Shown piece by piece: positions 8,219 to 17,675 of a stretch of 64,000 nucleotides of DNA. The translations under genes and the position numbers were made by a program. The notes under the pieces were generated by a model that ran no database searches, was not told the origin of the DNA, and saw nothing but the letters and a program-made list of their open reading frames with translations. The stretch's first letter is position 1; each line of letters opens with the position of its first letter. This DNA comes from Martinezella dioscoreae. GTDB taxonomy: Bacteria > Pseudomonadota > Alphaproteobacteria > Rhizobiales > Rhizobiaceae. The stretch is taken from positions 1,178,001 through 1,242,000 of the forward strand of contig NZ_BLAJ01000001.1 in NCBI RefSeq assembly GCF_009176305.1. The letters are read 5' to 3'.

Positions 8219-8499
8219 GGCGAAATTCCGGGGCTCGATTTCCCCAATGAGGTAGCGTCTGTTCGCATGCGCCGTCAACTGCGAGGCGATCCGCGAGAGG
8301 GCGAAATGCCTCGCCTTCACGGGAAGGTTACGAGCGCGGAGAATCGGGGCTGGCGAGAAGAAGTGATGAAAAAATAGACCCTTAGCCGAATTTTATGACA
8401 AATTTAAAAATCAGTTGACAGCATCTATTTGGCTTGAATCGGTACTATTGGTTGGGATATACAGCCCAGCCATATGAGATGTTCTTCAGGAGAATCGCG

Positions 8500-8919
8500 T
8501 TGAGTGAGAAGATCGATCTTAGCAACTATGTGCCCTCGGAAGACGAGGAATTCATGAATCTGAACCAGCGAGCTTATTTTCGAGCGAAGCTGATAGCATG
8601 GAAAAACGACATCCTTAGAGAAGCGCGCGAAACCCTGGATCATCTAGCAGAAGAAAGCGCAAATCATCCCGATCTTGCTGATCGGGCTTCCTCGGAAACC
8701 GACAGGGCCATCGAACTTCGGGCTCGCGACCGCCAGCGCAAACTCATTTCCAAGATCGATGCCGCCTTGCAGCGTATTGAAGATGGCACTTACGGCTATT
8801 GCGAAGAAACCGGCGAGCCGATCGGCTTGAAGCGTCTGGACGCTCGTCCCATTGCCACCTTGTCGATCGAAGCACAGGAACGCCACGAGCGCCGCGAAAA
8901 GGTTTATCGCGACGAGTGA
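8500..8919 (+). CDS. dksA: DksA/TraR-family RNA polymerase-binding factor, zinc-ligand-poor type
   Basis: A 139-residue secondary-channel regulator that with ppGpp adjusts stable-RNA and amino-acid promoters. The coiled-coil tip keeps the acidic signature DLADRA (D-x-x-D-x-A). The C-terminal finger region reads GYCEETGEPIGLKRLDARP, so only one of the four canonical zinc cysteines remains, as in zinc-independent DksA variants. The TTG at 8500 is preferred: CAGGAG lies 8 nt upstream and the protein then begins SEKIDLSNYVPSEDEEF. A strong terminator follows. Confidence 0.9.
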   Translation: MSEKIDLSNYVPSEDEEFMNLNQRAYFRAKLIAWKNDILREARETLDHLAEESANHPDLADRASSETDRAIELRARDRQRKLISKIDAALQRIEDGTYGYCEETGEPIGLKRLDARPIATLSIEAQERHERREKVYRDE

Positions 8920-8947
8920 ATGACGCTTCGGTTTCGACCGGGCTTAT

Positions 8948-8987
8948 GGAAAAAGGCACGACGCGGATATCCGTCGTGCCTTTTTCC
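8948..8987 (+). terminator. Intrinsic terminator of dksA
   Basis: A 14-16 bp perfect stem (8948-8963 with 8972-8987; core AAAAAGGCACGACG and complement) ending in a T-run inside the 3' arm. The flanking A/T runs on both arms make it usable from both strands, fitting convergence with the FliO-like gene. Confidence 0.85.
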
Positions 8988-9012
8988 ATTCCGGCGGTTG
9001 AGAGGACGCGGC

Positions 9013-9948
9013 CTATTTGTCGCGGCTGACGCTCATTTCCCCGAAGATGCGAGCGACTTCTTTCTGAAGGGCGCTGTCGGCTCCGGTCAGCGGTGCAAGT
9101 TCGGGTTCGACGCGTTTTGCGGGGCTTGAGACGGGGGATGGCGCGGCATTTGGCTGCTGCTGCACCTGCCGTGGTGCCGGCGCGTTCGGAATGATCCGTT
9201 CGGCGGTCAAGTTCTTCGACATTTCCGCTTCGAGGATGCGCTGGAAATCGTTGCCAGGCTCGGCAGCAGGCGTCGGCGCCGATCCGACGGTGGGTTCGAC
9301 TGCCGCCTGGCGCGCGGGAGCAGGCTGCTGCTGCGGCAGGACAACGTGGCGAGCGGCATCCAGTATGTCGGCTGCCTCAGCCTCGCTGATTGCCGGAGCG
9401 GGTTGTTGGGCGGGTTGCGGCGGCTTGACAGGGGCGGCTTGTGGGTGCTCGGCAACCTGCGGCACTGAAGCGGGTTCCGTTGCAGGCGCAAGGCGGGGTT
9501 CGTTGCGCAAATAGGCTTCGATCTTGTCTTCGGCGGATTGCTGGCGCTGCGGAAGCGCTGCGGGAGGAGCTTCCACCGCAGTCGCTTTCTGCAGCTGCGA
9601 CTGCCTCTCTTCAAATGCCATGGGGATATCGACCGGCGTCGTCGCGGCTCCAGCCCGGGTGGCATCGGAAATGCCCGATTCGATGACGATGTCCGTTGGG
9701 CCGCCGATCATGATCAGATGTTCGATCCCATCGCGTCGCACGAGCACGAGACGGCGGCGGGCATCGACGGCGGCGGCATCCAGCACCTGCAGGCGAGGCT
9801 GACGGTTCTTGCCGCCGCGCACGAAGGGAGAAGGCGCTCGGTTGCGCATGATCCACAGAATGCCAATGAGTACGAGCAGGGCAATGCCAACTCCACCGGC
9901 TGCGAGAAAGAAGCGGCTACCATAGGCTCCGGCGATATCGTCCAACAT
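9013..9948 (-). CDS. FliO-like membrane protein
   Basis: A 311-residue protein with one N-terminal transmembrane helix (about residues 16-35). A short cytoplasmic FliO-type domain follows (LQVLDAAAVDARRRLVLVRRDGIEHLIMIGGPTDIVIES), then a long low-complexity tail rich in Pro, Ala, Gln and Glu. FliO helps assemble the flagellar type III export gate, but this gene is not in a flagellar cluster and the tail is much longer than in classic FliO. A general FliO-domain membrane protein is the safer reading. Confidence 0.75.
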   Translation of the reverse strand: MLDDIAGAYGSRFFLAAGGVGIALLVLIGILWIMRNRAPSPFVRGGKNRQPRLQVLDAAAVDARRRLVLVRRDGIEHLIMIGGPTDIVIESGISDATRAGAATTPVDIPMAFEERQSQLQKATAVEAPPAALPQRQQSAEDKIEAYLRNEPRLAPATEPASVPQVAEHPQAAPVKPPQPAQQPAPAISEAEAADILDAARHVVLPQQQPAPARQAAVEPTVGSAPTPAAEPGNDFQRILEAEMSKNLTAERIIPNAPAPRQVQQQPNAAPSPVSSPAKRVEPELAPLTGADSALQKEVARIFGEMSVSRDK

Positions 9949-10339
9949 ATCGAGATACTCCGTAATTGTCCCCGATGTCGCGGTTTACAGCGCCGCGCGC
10001 CGGATGTGACGCGCAAAGGTCGCTGTAGTACTTTAAATCCACTGCATAATTTTACCCTTAAATCGAATCCTATTTAAGGAATTATGCGGTAGGCGCAACT
10101 GTTGCGGGTAATGCTTTGACCGTGACCCTTCTATATCGCGATCATATGAACAGGATTGCGCCGGAGACAAGATGCGATTGCAGGCTGTTGTATTCTATTG
10201 CTTGTGAATTCAAGTCTTTCTGGTCCGGCAAAGCTTTTTGCGGATGACGCAAATTGATAAAGAAGATTCGAAAGGTCCGGCTCCGGCGACCCCAAGGTGT
10301 ATGACATGTCGCGAGGAGAACGGCCGGTACGAGGGGTTT
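9949..10339. other. Divergent promoter region between FliO-like gene and cckA
   Basis: About 390 bp separate the two start codons. It contains an AT-rich stretch (10025-10085) with a perfect inverted repeat listed separately. The plus-strand frame of cckA stays open upstream to 10238, but the ribosome-binding site favours the ATG at 10340. I found no complete CtrA box and no clear sigma-70 promoter of standard spacing. Confidence 0.4.
10056..10079. promoter_or_regulatory. Perfect inverted repeat CCTTAAAT-N8-ATTTAAGG
   Basis: Two exact 8-bp arms (10056-10063 and 10072-10079) separated by 8 nt in the AT-rich part of the region between the divergent FliO-like gene and cckA. The symmetry and half-site spacing of 16 bp centre to centre fit a dimeric repressor operator. 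No regulator is identified. A related CTTTAAAT occurs at about 10031. Confidence 0.45.
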
Positions 10340-12958
10340 ATGACGAAGCAGCGTCCGTCCGACGAGTATAGCGTGCCGCTGGTGGATCGCGGAGTTCGTT
10401 CTGGAACCGTGCTGCGCATCATCCTGCTCGCGCTCGTTCTCGTGGCCGCGGCGGCGGCCTTTGTCGTCTTCAAGAACCAGCTCGACAATGAAGCGGTTCT
10501 CGGCGGCCTTGGCATTCTCGCCATGGTCGGCATCTTTTTCCTGGTCTCTTCGATCATCGGTTTCGTCGAGGTCATGCCGCAGCCGCAGTCCGACAGTCTG
10601 GCGCGGTCCTTCCTCAACAGCCATCCCGACGGAACGCTGATTACGGACGAGAAGGGGCGCATCGTTTATGCGAATGCCGCGTACGGCCGCCTGACCGGTG
10701 CGACGAAAGCGACGGAAGTGCAGTCGCTGGAAATGCTGCTGTCGCGAAATCGCGAATCCAACGAGGCTCTCTATCGTCTTGCTAATGGCCTGCGCGATGG
10801 CAATGAGGGATCGGAAGAGTTTCGCCTGCTGAAGCCGCTCGGCCCGGTTGACGGAAGCGGCAATAGTGCACATTGGTACCGGCTGAAAGCGCGGGTGCTG
10901 CCGCCGGAGCAGGGCAGCAGCAAGGTACTGCATATCTGGCAGGTCACCGACATCACTTCCGAGCGTGACGATCAGGAACGTTTCTTCAAGGAATTGCAGA
11001 ACGCGATCGATTATCTCGACCACGCGCCAGCCGGCTTTTTTTCCGCCGGACGCAAGGGCGAGATCTTCTATCTCAATGCAACGCTTGCCGAATGGCTGGG
11101 CTTCGATCTGACCAAGTTCGTACCGGGCTCGATGACCATAGGCGATCTCGTCGCCGGCGAGGGGCTGGCGCTGATCCAATCGGTGCAGGCGGAACCGGGT
11201 CTCAAGAAGACGGTGACGCTCGATCTCGATCTGCGCCGGTCCAATGGCCAGAGCCTGCCCGTACAGATCGTCCACAGTGTCACGTCGATGCGCGACGGCG
11301 CGCCCGGTGAGAGCCGCACCATCGTCCTGACCCGGCAGAACGGCGGGGATACCGAGCAATCGGCCTCCGCCGCCGCGATGCGTTTCAGCCGCTTCTTCAA
11401 CAATACGCCGATGGCGATCGCGTCCGTCGATGGCAACGGCCGCATTCTGCGGACGAATGCGCCTTTCCTGAAGCTCTTCTCGGATCTCGTCTCGCGCGAT
11501 GATATCGAGCGCGGTGCCGCCCTTGAGAACGTCGTCAACGAAAGTGATCGGCCGCAGCTGCAGCAGGCGCTGGCGGCCGCCAAAGACCGGCAGGGCGATA
11601 TTCCGCCGATCGACTCTCGCAATCCGAAAGACGAAACGCGGCATTTCCGCTTCTACGTGAATGCCGTCATCGACCAGACCGATGAGGCGCCCGAAGAGGC
11701 TGCCATCGTCTATGCGGTCGAGGTGACCGAGCAGAAGGCGCTCGAAACACAGATGGCGCAGACGCAAAAGCTCAATGCCGTCGGCACGCTTGCAGGCGGC
11801 ATCGCGCATGACTTCAACAACGTTCTAACGGCGATCCTGCTTTCATCAGACCATCTGCTGCTTCAGGCGCGACCCTCCGATGCCAGCTTTGCGGATCTGA
11901 TGGAAATCAAGCGCAATGCCAATCGCGCGGCCGTGCTGGTTCGGCAGCTGCTCGCCTTCTCGCGCAAGCAGACGATGCGGCCAACGGTTCTCAATCTGAC
12001 CGATGTGATCGGCGATCTCCGCATGCTGGTGGACCGGCTGCTGTCGGGTACGCATGTCAAGCTCGACGTGGATTACGGCCGCGATCTCTGGCCCGTCAAA
12101 ACCGACCTGTCGCAGTTCGAACAGGTGCTCATCAATTTGTGCGTCAATGCCCGCGATGCCATGCCGGGCGGCGGAACGCTGACGCTGCGCACCCGCAATC
12201 TGCTTGCGGCCGATGTCAGCGCCTTCAACTATCCCTATCTTCCGCATGAGGACATGGTGCTCGTCGAGGTCAGCGATACCGGCACCGGCATCGCGCCCGA
12301 AATCATGGACAAGATCTTCGAGCCCTTCTTCACGACCAAGGAAGTCGGCAAGGGCACCGGCCTCGGCCTTGCGATGGTCTATGGCATCATCAAGCAGTCC
12401 GGCGGCTATATCCAGCCGGAATCGGAAGTGGGCAAGGGAACGACCTTCCGCATCTTCCTGCCGCGGCACATCGTCGAAATGCCCGCGGTGACCGAGACGA
12501 AAGTGTCGGAAAGCCGCGATGTCGCGGCCATGGACCAGAGTGTCGGTATAGCCGCCTCTGCAGAAGAACCGGCCGATCTCACCGGCAAGTCCGCAGTCGT
12601 TCTGCTTGTGGAGGACGAAGAGGCGGTACGCCGCGGCGGCAAGCGCATGCTCGAGACGCGCGGCTACACCGTCTACGAGGCCGGGTCCGGCGTCGAGGCG
12701 CTGGATATCATGGACGAGCTCGACGGCCAAGTCGATGTCGTCGTCTCCGATGTCGTCATGCCCGAGATGGATGGTCCGTCGCTGCTACGCGAATTGCGCA
12801 AGAAATATCCGGATCTGAAATTCATCTTCGTTTCGGGCTATGCCGAGGATGCTTTCGCGCGCAATTTGCCGGCGGATGCGCAATTCGGCTTCCTGCCAAA
12901 GCCGTTCTCGCTGAAGCAGCTTGCCGTCGTCGTGCGCGAGACGCTGGACAAGAACTAA
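10340..12958 (+). CDS. cckA: Cell-cycle hybrid sensor histidine kinase CckA
   Basis: An 872-residue hybrid kinase that feeds phosphate through ChpT to CtrA and CpdR. Order: two transmembrane helices (about 24-43 and 50-75), three PAS-like domains (starting near 85, 220 and 345), a HisKA domain with phospho-acceptor H490 in [10 protein letters not shown], and a HATPase domain ([22 protein letters not shown]). A receiver domain at the end has acceptor D804 in [12 protein letters not shown] and conserved K in LPKPFS. The ATG at 10340 has GAGGGG 6-9 nt upstream. Length and architecture fit rhizobial CckA, which is generally essential. Confidence 0.95.
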   Translation: MTKQRPSDEYSVPLVDRGVRSGTVLRIILLALVLVAAAAAFVVFKNQLDNEAVLGGLGILAMVGIFFLVSSIIGFVEVMPQPQSDSLARSFLNSHPDGTLITDEKGRIVYANAAYGRLTGATKATEVQSLEMLLSRNRESNEALYRLANGLRDGNEGSEEFRLLKPLGPVDGSGNSAHWYRLKARVLPPEQGSSKVLHIWQVTDITSERDDQERFFKELQNAIDYLDHAPAGFFSAGRKGEIFYLNATLAEWLGFDLTKFVPGSMTIGDLVAGEGLALIQSVQAEPGLKKTVTLDLDLRRSNGQSLPVQIVHSVTSMRDGAPGESRTIVLTRQNGGDTEQSASAAAMRFSRFFNNTPMAIASVDGNGRILRTNAPFLKLFSDLVSRDDIERGAALENVVNESDRPQLQQALAAAKDRQGDIPPIDSRNPKDETRHFRFYVNAVIDQTDEAPEEAAIVYAVEVTEQKALETQMAQTQKLNAVGTLAGGIAHDFNNVLTAILLSSDHLLLQARPSDASFADLMEIKRNANRAAVLVRQLLAFSRKQTMRPTVLNLTDVIGDLRMLVDRLLSGTHVKLDVDYGRDLWPVKTDLSQFEQVLINLCVNARDAMPGGGTLTLRTRNLLAADVSAFNYPYLPHEDMVLVEVSDTGTGIAPEIMDKIFEPFFTTKEVGKGTGLGLAMVYGIIKQSGGYIQPESEVGKGTTFRIFLPRHIVEMPAVTETKVSESRDVAAMDQSVGIAASAEEPADLTGKSAVVLLVEDEEAVRRGGKRMLETRGYTVYEAGSGVEALDIMDELDGQVDVVVSDVVMPEMDGPSLLRELRKKYPDLKFIFVSGYAEDAFARNLPADAQFGFLPKPFSLKQLAVVVRETLDKN

Positions 12959-13021
12959 CTGAGGGGCGTTTCGCGCCTCTCCATGTTGCCGATTGCGGAG
13001 CAACAGTGTAATCAACCGCCC

Positions 13022-13072
13022 ATGATCGACCTTGCCAAGCCCATTTGCCAAATGTGGTGGCGCTCCTTCTAG
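13022..13072 (+). CDS. Putative tryptophan leader peptide upstream of trpS
   Basis: A short ORF encoding 16 residues and ending in MWWRSF-stop: tandem TGG TGG codons at 13055-13060, then TAG at 13070-13072. In frame it can be extended to an ATG at 12983 (29 residues). Neither start has a strong ribosome-binding site. The Trp pair sits immediately before overlapping hairpins and 110 bp before the trpS start, the arrangement of a ribosome-mediated attenuator. The tandem Trp codons are directly seen; translation is inferred. Confidence 0.55.
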   Translation: MIDLAKPICQMWWRSF

Positions 13073-13143
13073 GAGCGGCAGTCGTCATGTCTTGAAATCG
13101 ACCCTGCCGCCGTGATCCGGCAGGCATGGTCCATTCCGTTTTT
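13061..13143 (+). promoter_or_regulatory. Tryptophan attenuator of trpS (mutually exclusive hairpins)
   Basis: Three alternative stems. 1:2 pairs CGCTCC (13061-13066) with GGAGCG (13072-13077) across the leader stop codon. 2:3 pairs GCGGCAG (13075-13081) with CTGCCGC (13104-13110), extended by TCG/CGA. 3:4 pairs CCTGCCG (13103-13109) with CGGCAGG (13118-13124), optionally extended by GACC/GGTC. Regions 2 and 3 are each shared by two stems, so they exclude one another. A T5 run lies at 13139-13143, further from the 3:4 stem than in a classic terminator. A ribosome stalled at the Trp codons would free region 2 to form the antiterminator. Confidence 0.55.
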
Positions 13144-13160
13144 CCTTCCCGATTGCGGCG

Positions 13161-13185
13161 GCTCCTTTTGCGGAGCAACGAAATG
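13161..13185 (+). promoter_or_regulatory. Stem-loop masking the trpS ribosome-binding site
   Basis: GCTCC (13161-13165) can pair with GGAGC (13172-13176), hiding the GGAG ribosome-binding site that lies 7 nt before the trpS ATG. The 12-mer TTGCGGAGCAAC containing this site is repeated exactly at 12993-13004, upstream of the leader ORF. This could add translational control to the attenuator, but the 5-bp stem is weak. Confidence 0.35.
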
Positions 13186-14202
13186 CAATCTCTTATCAAT
13201 ACCCGTCCCGTCATTCTGACAGGCGACCGAACAACAGGTCCACTCCATCTCGGCCATTATGTCGGGTCGCTGAAGAGCCGCGTTGCGCTTCAGCAAAGCC
13301 ACGAGCAATTCCTGCTGCTGGCGGATACGCAGGCGTTGACAGACAATGCCCATGATCCCGAAAAGGTCCGGCGCAACGTTCTCGAGGTCGCAACCGATTA
13401 TCTTGCCATCGGCATCGATCCGGCGCTGACGACGATCTGCGTGCAATCCGCCTTGCCGGCGCTGGCGGAGCTGACACTGCTCTATCTGAATTTCGTCACG
13501 GTCAGCCGCCTGGAGAGAAATCCGACGATCAAGACGGAGATCCAGCTGCGCGGTTTCGAACGCGATGTCCCGGCCGGCTTTCTCTGCTATCCGGTCGCCC
13601 AAGCCGCCGATATCACGGCCTTCAAGGCGACGGTCGTTCCCGTCGGCGAAGATCAGGCGCCATTGATCGAGCAGACAAACGAGATCGTTCGCCGTCTCAA
13701 TCGGCAGATCGGGCGAGACATTCTCGTCGAGGCTGCAGCCATGGTGCCAAAAGTCGGGCGCCTTCCGGGTGTCGACGGCAGGGCGAAGATGAGCAAATCG
13801 CAGGGCAATGCGATCCCGCTCTCGGCATCGCCGGATGAAATAAGCGATGCGGTGCGACGCATGTACACCGATCCGGATCACCTGCGTGTCAGCGATCCCG
13901 GCAAGATCGAAGGAAATGTCGTCTTCACCTATCTCGATGCCTTCTGCGAGGATCGGCAACTGGTCGAAGAGCTGAAGGTGCATTATCGCCGCGGCGGGCT
14001 TGGCGACATCACCTTGAAGAGACATCTTGAGGGTGTCCTGCAAGCGCTGCTCGCGCCGATCCGCGAACGGCGCGCGCGTTTTGCCGCCGAGCCGGGCTAT
14101 GTCCTTGATATAGTGCGCGAGGGAACGCGAAAGGCGAGGGAGAGGACGGAGGCGACGCTTGCCGAATTGCGCGACGCCTTGGGCCTGTTCACGCTTACCT
14201 GA
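13183..14202 (+). CDS. trpS: Tryptophanyl-tRNA synthetase
   Basis: A 339-residue class Ic synthetase that charges tRNA-Trp. The N-terminal [13 protein letters not shown] carries the HIGH-type motif HLGH at residues 22-25, and KMSKS lies near residue 202 in [11 protein letters not shown]. The ATG at 13183 has GGAG 7 nt upstream; a longer frame from 13126 is untranslated leader. Many bacteria carry a second, inducible TrpRS. The attenuator-like leader here suggests starvation-inducible control, so this may be an auxiliary copy; the window cannot show whether another exists. Confidence 0.95.
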   Translation: MQSLINTRPVILTGDRTTGPLHLGHYVGSLKSRVALQQSHEQFLLLADTQALTDNAHDPEKVRRNVLEVATDYLAIGIDPALTTICVQSALPALAELTLLYLNFVTVSRLERNPTIKTEIQLRGFERDVPAGFLCYPVAQAADITAFKATVVPVGEDQAPLIEQTNEIVRRLNRQIGRDILVEAAAMVPKVGRLPGVDGRAKMSKSQGNAIPLSASPDEISDAVRRMYTDPDHLRVSDPGKIEGNVVFTYLDAFCEDRQLVEELKVHYRRGGLGDITLKRHLEGVLQALLAPIRERRARFAAEPGYVLDIVREGTRKARERTEATLAELRDALGLFTLT

Positions 14203-14209
14203 AACAAAG

Positions 14210-14238
14210 GGCCGGGCGATCTTCTGACGCGCCCGGCC
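14210..14238. terminator. Stem-loop between convergent trpS and psuG
   Basis: A 9-bp GC-rich perfect stem (GGCCGGGCG 14210-14218 with CGCCCGGCC 14230-14238) lies just after the trpS stop and before the psuG stop. No strong T-run follows on either strand, so termination may be partial or aided. Confidence 0.55.
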
Positions 14239-14259
14239 GCTCTCGTAGCTGCTGTCTGA

Positions 14260-15186
14260 TTATTCTGCGAGCGCGACGGCGATCTCGGCGGCCAGGCGCG
14301 CATTGTTTTCGACAAGCGCGATGTTGGTCTTGAGGCTGCGGCCTTCGGTAATGTCGAAGATCGTGCTCAGCAGATAGGGCGTAACCGCCTTGCCGCTGAT
14401 CTCATCCCGTTCCGCGCTGTCGAGGGCGCGCTCGATGTAGATTTCCATCTCCTCACGCGGGATCTCGTCGGCTTCCGGAACCGGATTGGCGATCAGCATG
14501 CCGCCATCGATACCGAGCTGTTCGCGTGTCGTCTGGAAGTTGGCGATCGCAGCAGGGCTATTCAGCGTCAGCGGGCTCGTCAGGCCAGACGAGCGCGACC
14601 AGAAGGCCGGAAATTCCGTGCTGTCGTAGGTGACGACCGGAACACCGCGGGTTTCCAGCACTTCGAGCGTTTTCGGAATATCGAGGATCGCCTTGGCGCC
14701 GGCGCAAACGACGATGACGCCGGTGCGGGAAAGCTCTTCAAGATCGGCCGAAATATCGAAGCTCTCTTCCGCACCGCGATGCACGCCGCCGATACCGCCG
14801 GTGGCGAAAACCTTGATGCCGGCGCGGGCGGCGGCGATCATCGTGGCGGCAACAGTGGTCGCGCCGGTGCGGCGCTCAGCGATCGCAAAGGCGATGTCGG
14901 CGCGCGAAACCTTCATCGCACCTTCCGTCTTCGCCAATGCTTCCAGCTCTTCCGGCTCGAGGCCGATATGCAGCGTGCCGTGAATGACGGCGATGGTTGC
15001 CGGTACGGCGCCTTCTTGCCGGATGATCGCTTCGACGCTGCGGGCCATCTCGATATTACCCGGATAGGGCATGCCATGGGTGATGATCGTCGATTCCAGG
15101 GCGACGATCGGCGCACCGCGCAGCTTGGCGGCAGCGACTTCCTTCGAATAGGAGATCGGAAGCAGGGGCGAGATAGGCTGGGTCAT
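14260..15186 (-). CDS. psuG: Pseudouridine-5'-phosphate glycosidase
   Basis: Splits pseudouridine 5'-phosphate into uracil and ribose 5-phosphate, breaking a C-C glycosidic bond. A 308-residue protein with family blocks ALESTIITHGMPYPGN, VPATIAVIHG, GATTVAATM, VFATGGIGGVHRG and TYDSTEFPAFW. The ATG at 15186 (MTQPISPLLPIS) fits the family; an upstream in-frame extension does not. It lies 46 bp downstream of psuK on the same strand, so the two probably form an operon for salvage of pseudouridine from RNA turnover. Confidence 0.95.
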   Translation of the reverse strand: MTQPISPLLPISYSKEVAAAKLRGAPIVALESTIITHGMPYPGNIEMARSVEAIIRQEGAVPATIAVIHGTLHIGLEPEELEALAKTEGAMKVSRADIAFAIAERRTGATTVAATMIAAARAGIKVFATGGIGGVHRGAEESFDISADLEELSRTGVIVVCAGAKAILDIPKTLEVLETRGVPVVTYDSTEFPAFWSRSSGLTSPLTLNSPAAIANFQTTREQLGIDGGMLIANPVPEADEIPREEMEIYIERALDSAERDEISGKAVTPYLLSTIFDITEGRSLKTNIALVENNARLAAEIAVALAE

Positions 15187-15232
15187 TGTCGTTTCCAATT
15201 CACTGAAACAATATACGCGTCTTGAGCAGGCT

Positions 15233-16177
15233 TCATGACAGAATTTCGGCCTCGGGAACAAGGGCCAAAGCCGCCTTTAGCAGCTCGGGCGAGAGATTTT
15301 CTGCCGTCGCATACGGAGACTGGACGGTGATTGTCGCCGCCGCTGCCCCATGACGGACGGCTTCTGCGAGATCGTGGCCGGCCAGCAATGCCGAAAGAAC
15401 GCCTGACGCCAGCGAATCTCCCGCTCCCGTGACATCGGCAACATCCTCGACAATGGGCGGCTGCAGGCTGACGATGGCATCACGCGAGAATGCGATCAGG
15501 GGGCGTTTCCCGCGGGTGACCACGCCATTGCGCAGGCCGAGCGCACGCAAAGCATTTACCCATTCGCGCGGATCCTCCGGACGGATTTCGGTCAGCGCCG
15601 CGGCTTCGGCCTCGTTGAGGAACAGGTGATCGATGCCGGCAAGGCTCGGTTTCAGCCGCACGACTTTGGCCGGCGAGATGGCGATAGCAGCGACCGGCTT
15701 GCCGCAAAAGACGGCCCTTGCCGCAATTGCGCCTAAGGTTTCCTCAGGCAGATTGGCATCGCAGAGAATAAGGTCGGTTTCTTCGAAGGCGTCTCGAACG
15801 GCGCGAATCGCCAGGCGTCTTGGCACGAAGAGCTTGTAGAGCTCCATGTCGGCAAGCGCGATGACGAGATTGCCATCATTCTCAAGGATCGCCGTATAGC
15901 TCGGCGTCTTGCGATCGAGGAAAACGAAGGGCTTGTCATCGATGCCGGCATGGCTTGCGGCTTCCGCCACCATTTCACCGGAGGGATCGCCGCCGCGCGG
16001 CGAGATCAGCTTTACGTCGAAGCCGAGGCGGGCAAGATTTCGCGCCGCATTGAAGCCGCCGCCGCCGGGCTCCTCGAACCATGCGCCGGGATTGCTGGCG
16101 CCGGGCGCCGTCTCCCCGAAGATGCGGCCGCGCCGGTCGATATGGGCACCGCCAAGAACGAGAATCTTTTTCGCCAT
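15233..16177 (-). CDS. psuK: Pseudouridine kinase (PfkB family)
   Basis: A 314-residue ribokinase/PfkB-family kinase. It shows the N-terminal GGAHIDRRG block, the substrate-side GGGGFNAARNLARLG and the C-terminal PfkB signature with the anion hole and catalytic Asp, VTGAGDSLASG. Its position directly before psuG identifies the substrate as pseudouridine, phosphorylated at the 5' position. The ATG at 16177 is chosen because it starts the conserved MAKKILVLGGAHID. The upstream region is AT-rich with several TTTC/GAAA runs that could hold an operator. Confidence 0.9.
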   Translation of the reverse strand: MAKKILVLGGAHIDRRGRIFGETAPGASNPGAWFEEPGGGGFNAARNLARLGFDVKLISPRGGDPSGEMVAEAASHAGIDDKPFVFLDRKTPSYTAILENDGNLVIALADMELYKLFVPRRLAIRAVRDAFEETDLILCDANLPEETLGAIAARAVFCGKPVAAIAISPAKVVRLKPSLAGIDHLFLNEAEAAALTEIRPEDPREWVNALRALGLRNGVVTRGKRPLIAFSRDAIVSLQPPIVEDVADVTGAGDSLASGVLSALLAGHDLAEAVRHGAAAATITVQSPYATAENLSPELLKAALALVPEAEILS

Positions 16178-16331
16178 AGGGTTATCCTCAGCAGTCGAAA
16201 AGGCGAATCGAGCGAGCCGCAAACATCTCGCAATTCACCGTTTCTGGCATGTAAGTGCCTGGGAAGAAAGAAGAAAACAAAAATAGAACGAAATTCATTT
16301 TACCTTTTTCTTTCAATCGCTTGTTGTGCCC

Positions 16332-16357
16332 TTGCGATATGAGAACAAATCGAGTAC
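16332..16357 (+). promoter_or_regulatory. SOS (LexA) operator of recA
   Basis: TTG-N11-CAA (16332-16348) matches the operator pattern defined for Rhizobium etli recA. Overlapping it, GAAC-N7-GTAC (16343-16357) is one base off the alphaproteobacterial LexA box GAAC-N7-GAAC. The site lies 60-85 bp upstream of the recA ATG, where it would overlap the promoter. Control by LexA is inferred. Confidence 0.65.
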
Positions 16358-16416
16358 ACAATTCTCATCGGCGGCGACATTGCTAGAGCGGCTTCAATAA
16401 CCTAAAGGTGGATCGA

Positions 16417-17502
<1,086 letters not shown>

Positions 17503-17549
17503 GGATTTTCGGGAGCAGTTCCCGACCAGAGACCGAGATTAAGAATTGG

Positions 17550-17587
17550 AACCGGCCGCATTGTCCAAGGGATGTGCGGCCGGTTTT
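17550..17587 (+). terminator. Intrinsic terminator of recA
   Basis: An 11-bp perfect stem (AACCGGCCGCA 17550-17560 with TGCGGCCGGTT 17575-17585) with a 14-nt loop, followed by a T-run ending at 17587. It lies between recA and alaS, so the two are probably separate transcription units. Confidence 0.85.
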
Positions 17588-17675
17588 GTTCGTGCGGCTG
17601 GACAGCGCCCGGAGCGGACGATAAAAGCCACTGACTTTGATGCAAGTTGCTGAGCGCAGGACTGAAGGGCCCCAT

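Noticed and set aside
10142..11809. Long minus-strand open frame (555 codons) opposite cckA
   Set aside because: It is antisense to a well-conserved gene; composition follows the cckA codon pattern and no domain is seen.
12961..12981. Stem-loop GAGGGGCG-TTTCG-CGCCTCTC after cckA as terminator
   Set aside because: Short, with a G-T pair and no T-run; may end cckA transcripts but is not convincing.
16195..16330. DeoR-type operator before psuK
   Set aside because: Only general GAAA/TTTC richness is seen; no clean repeat with fixed spacing.
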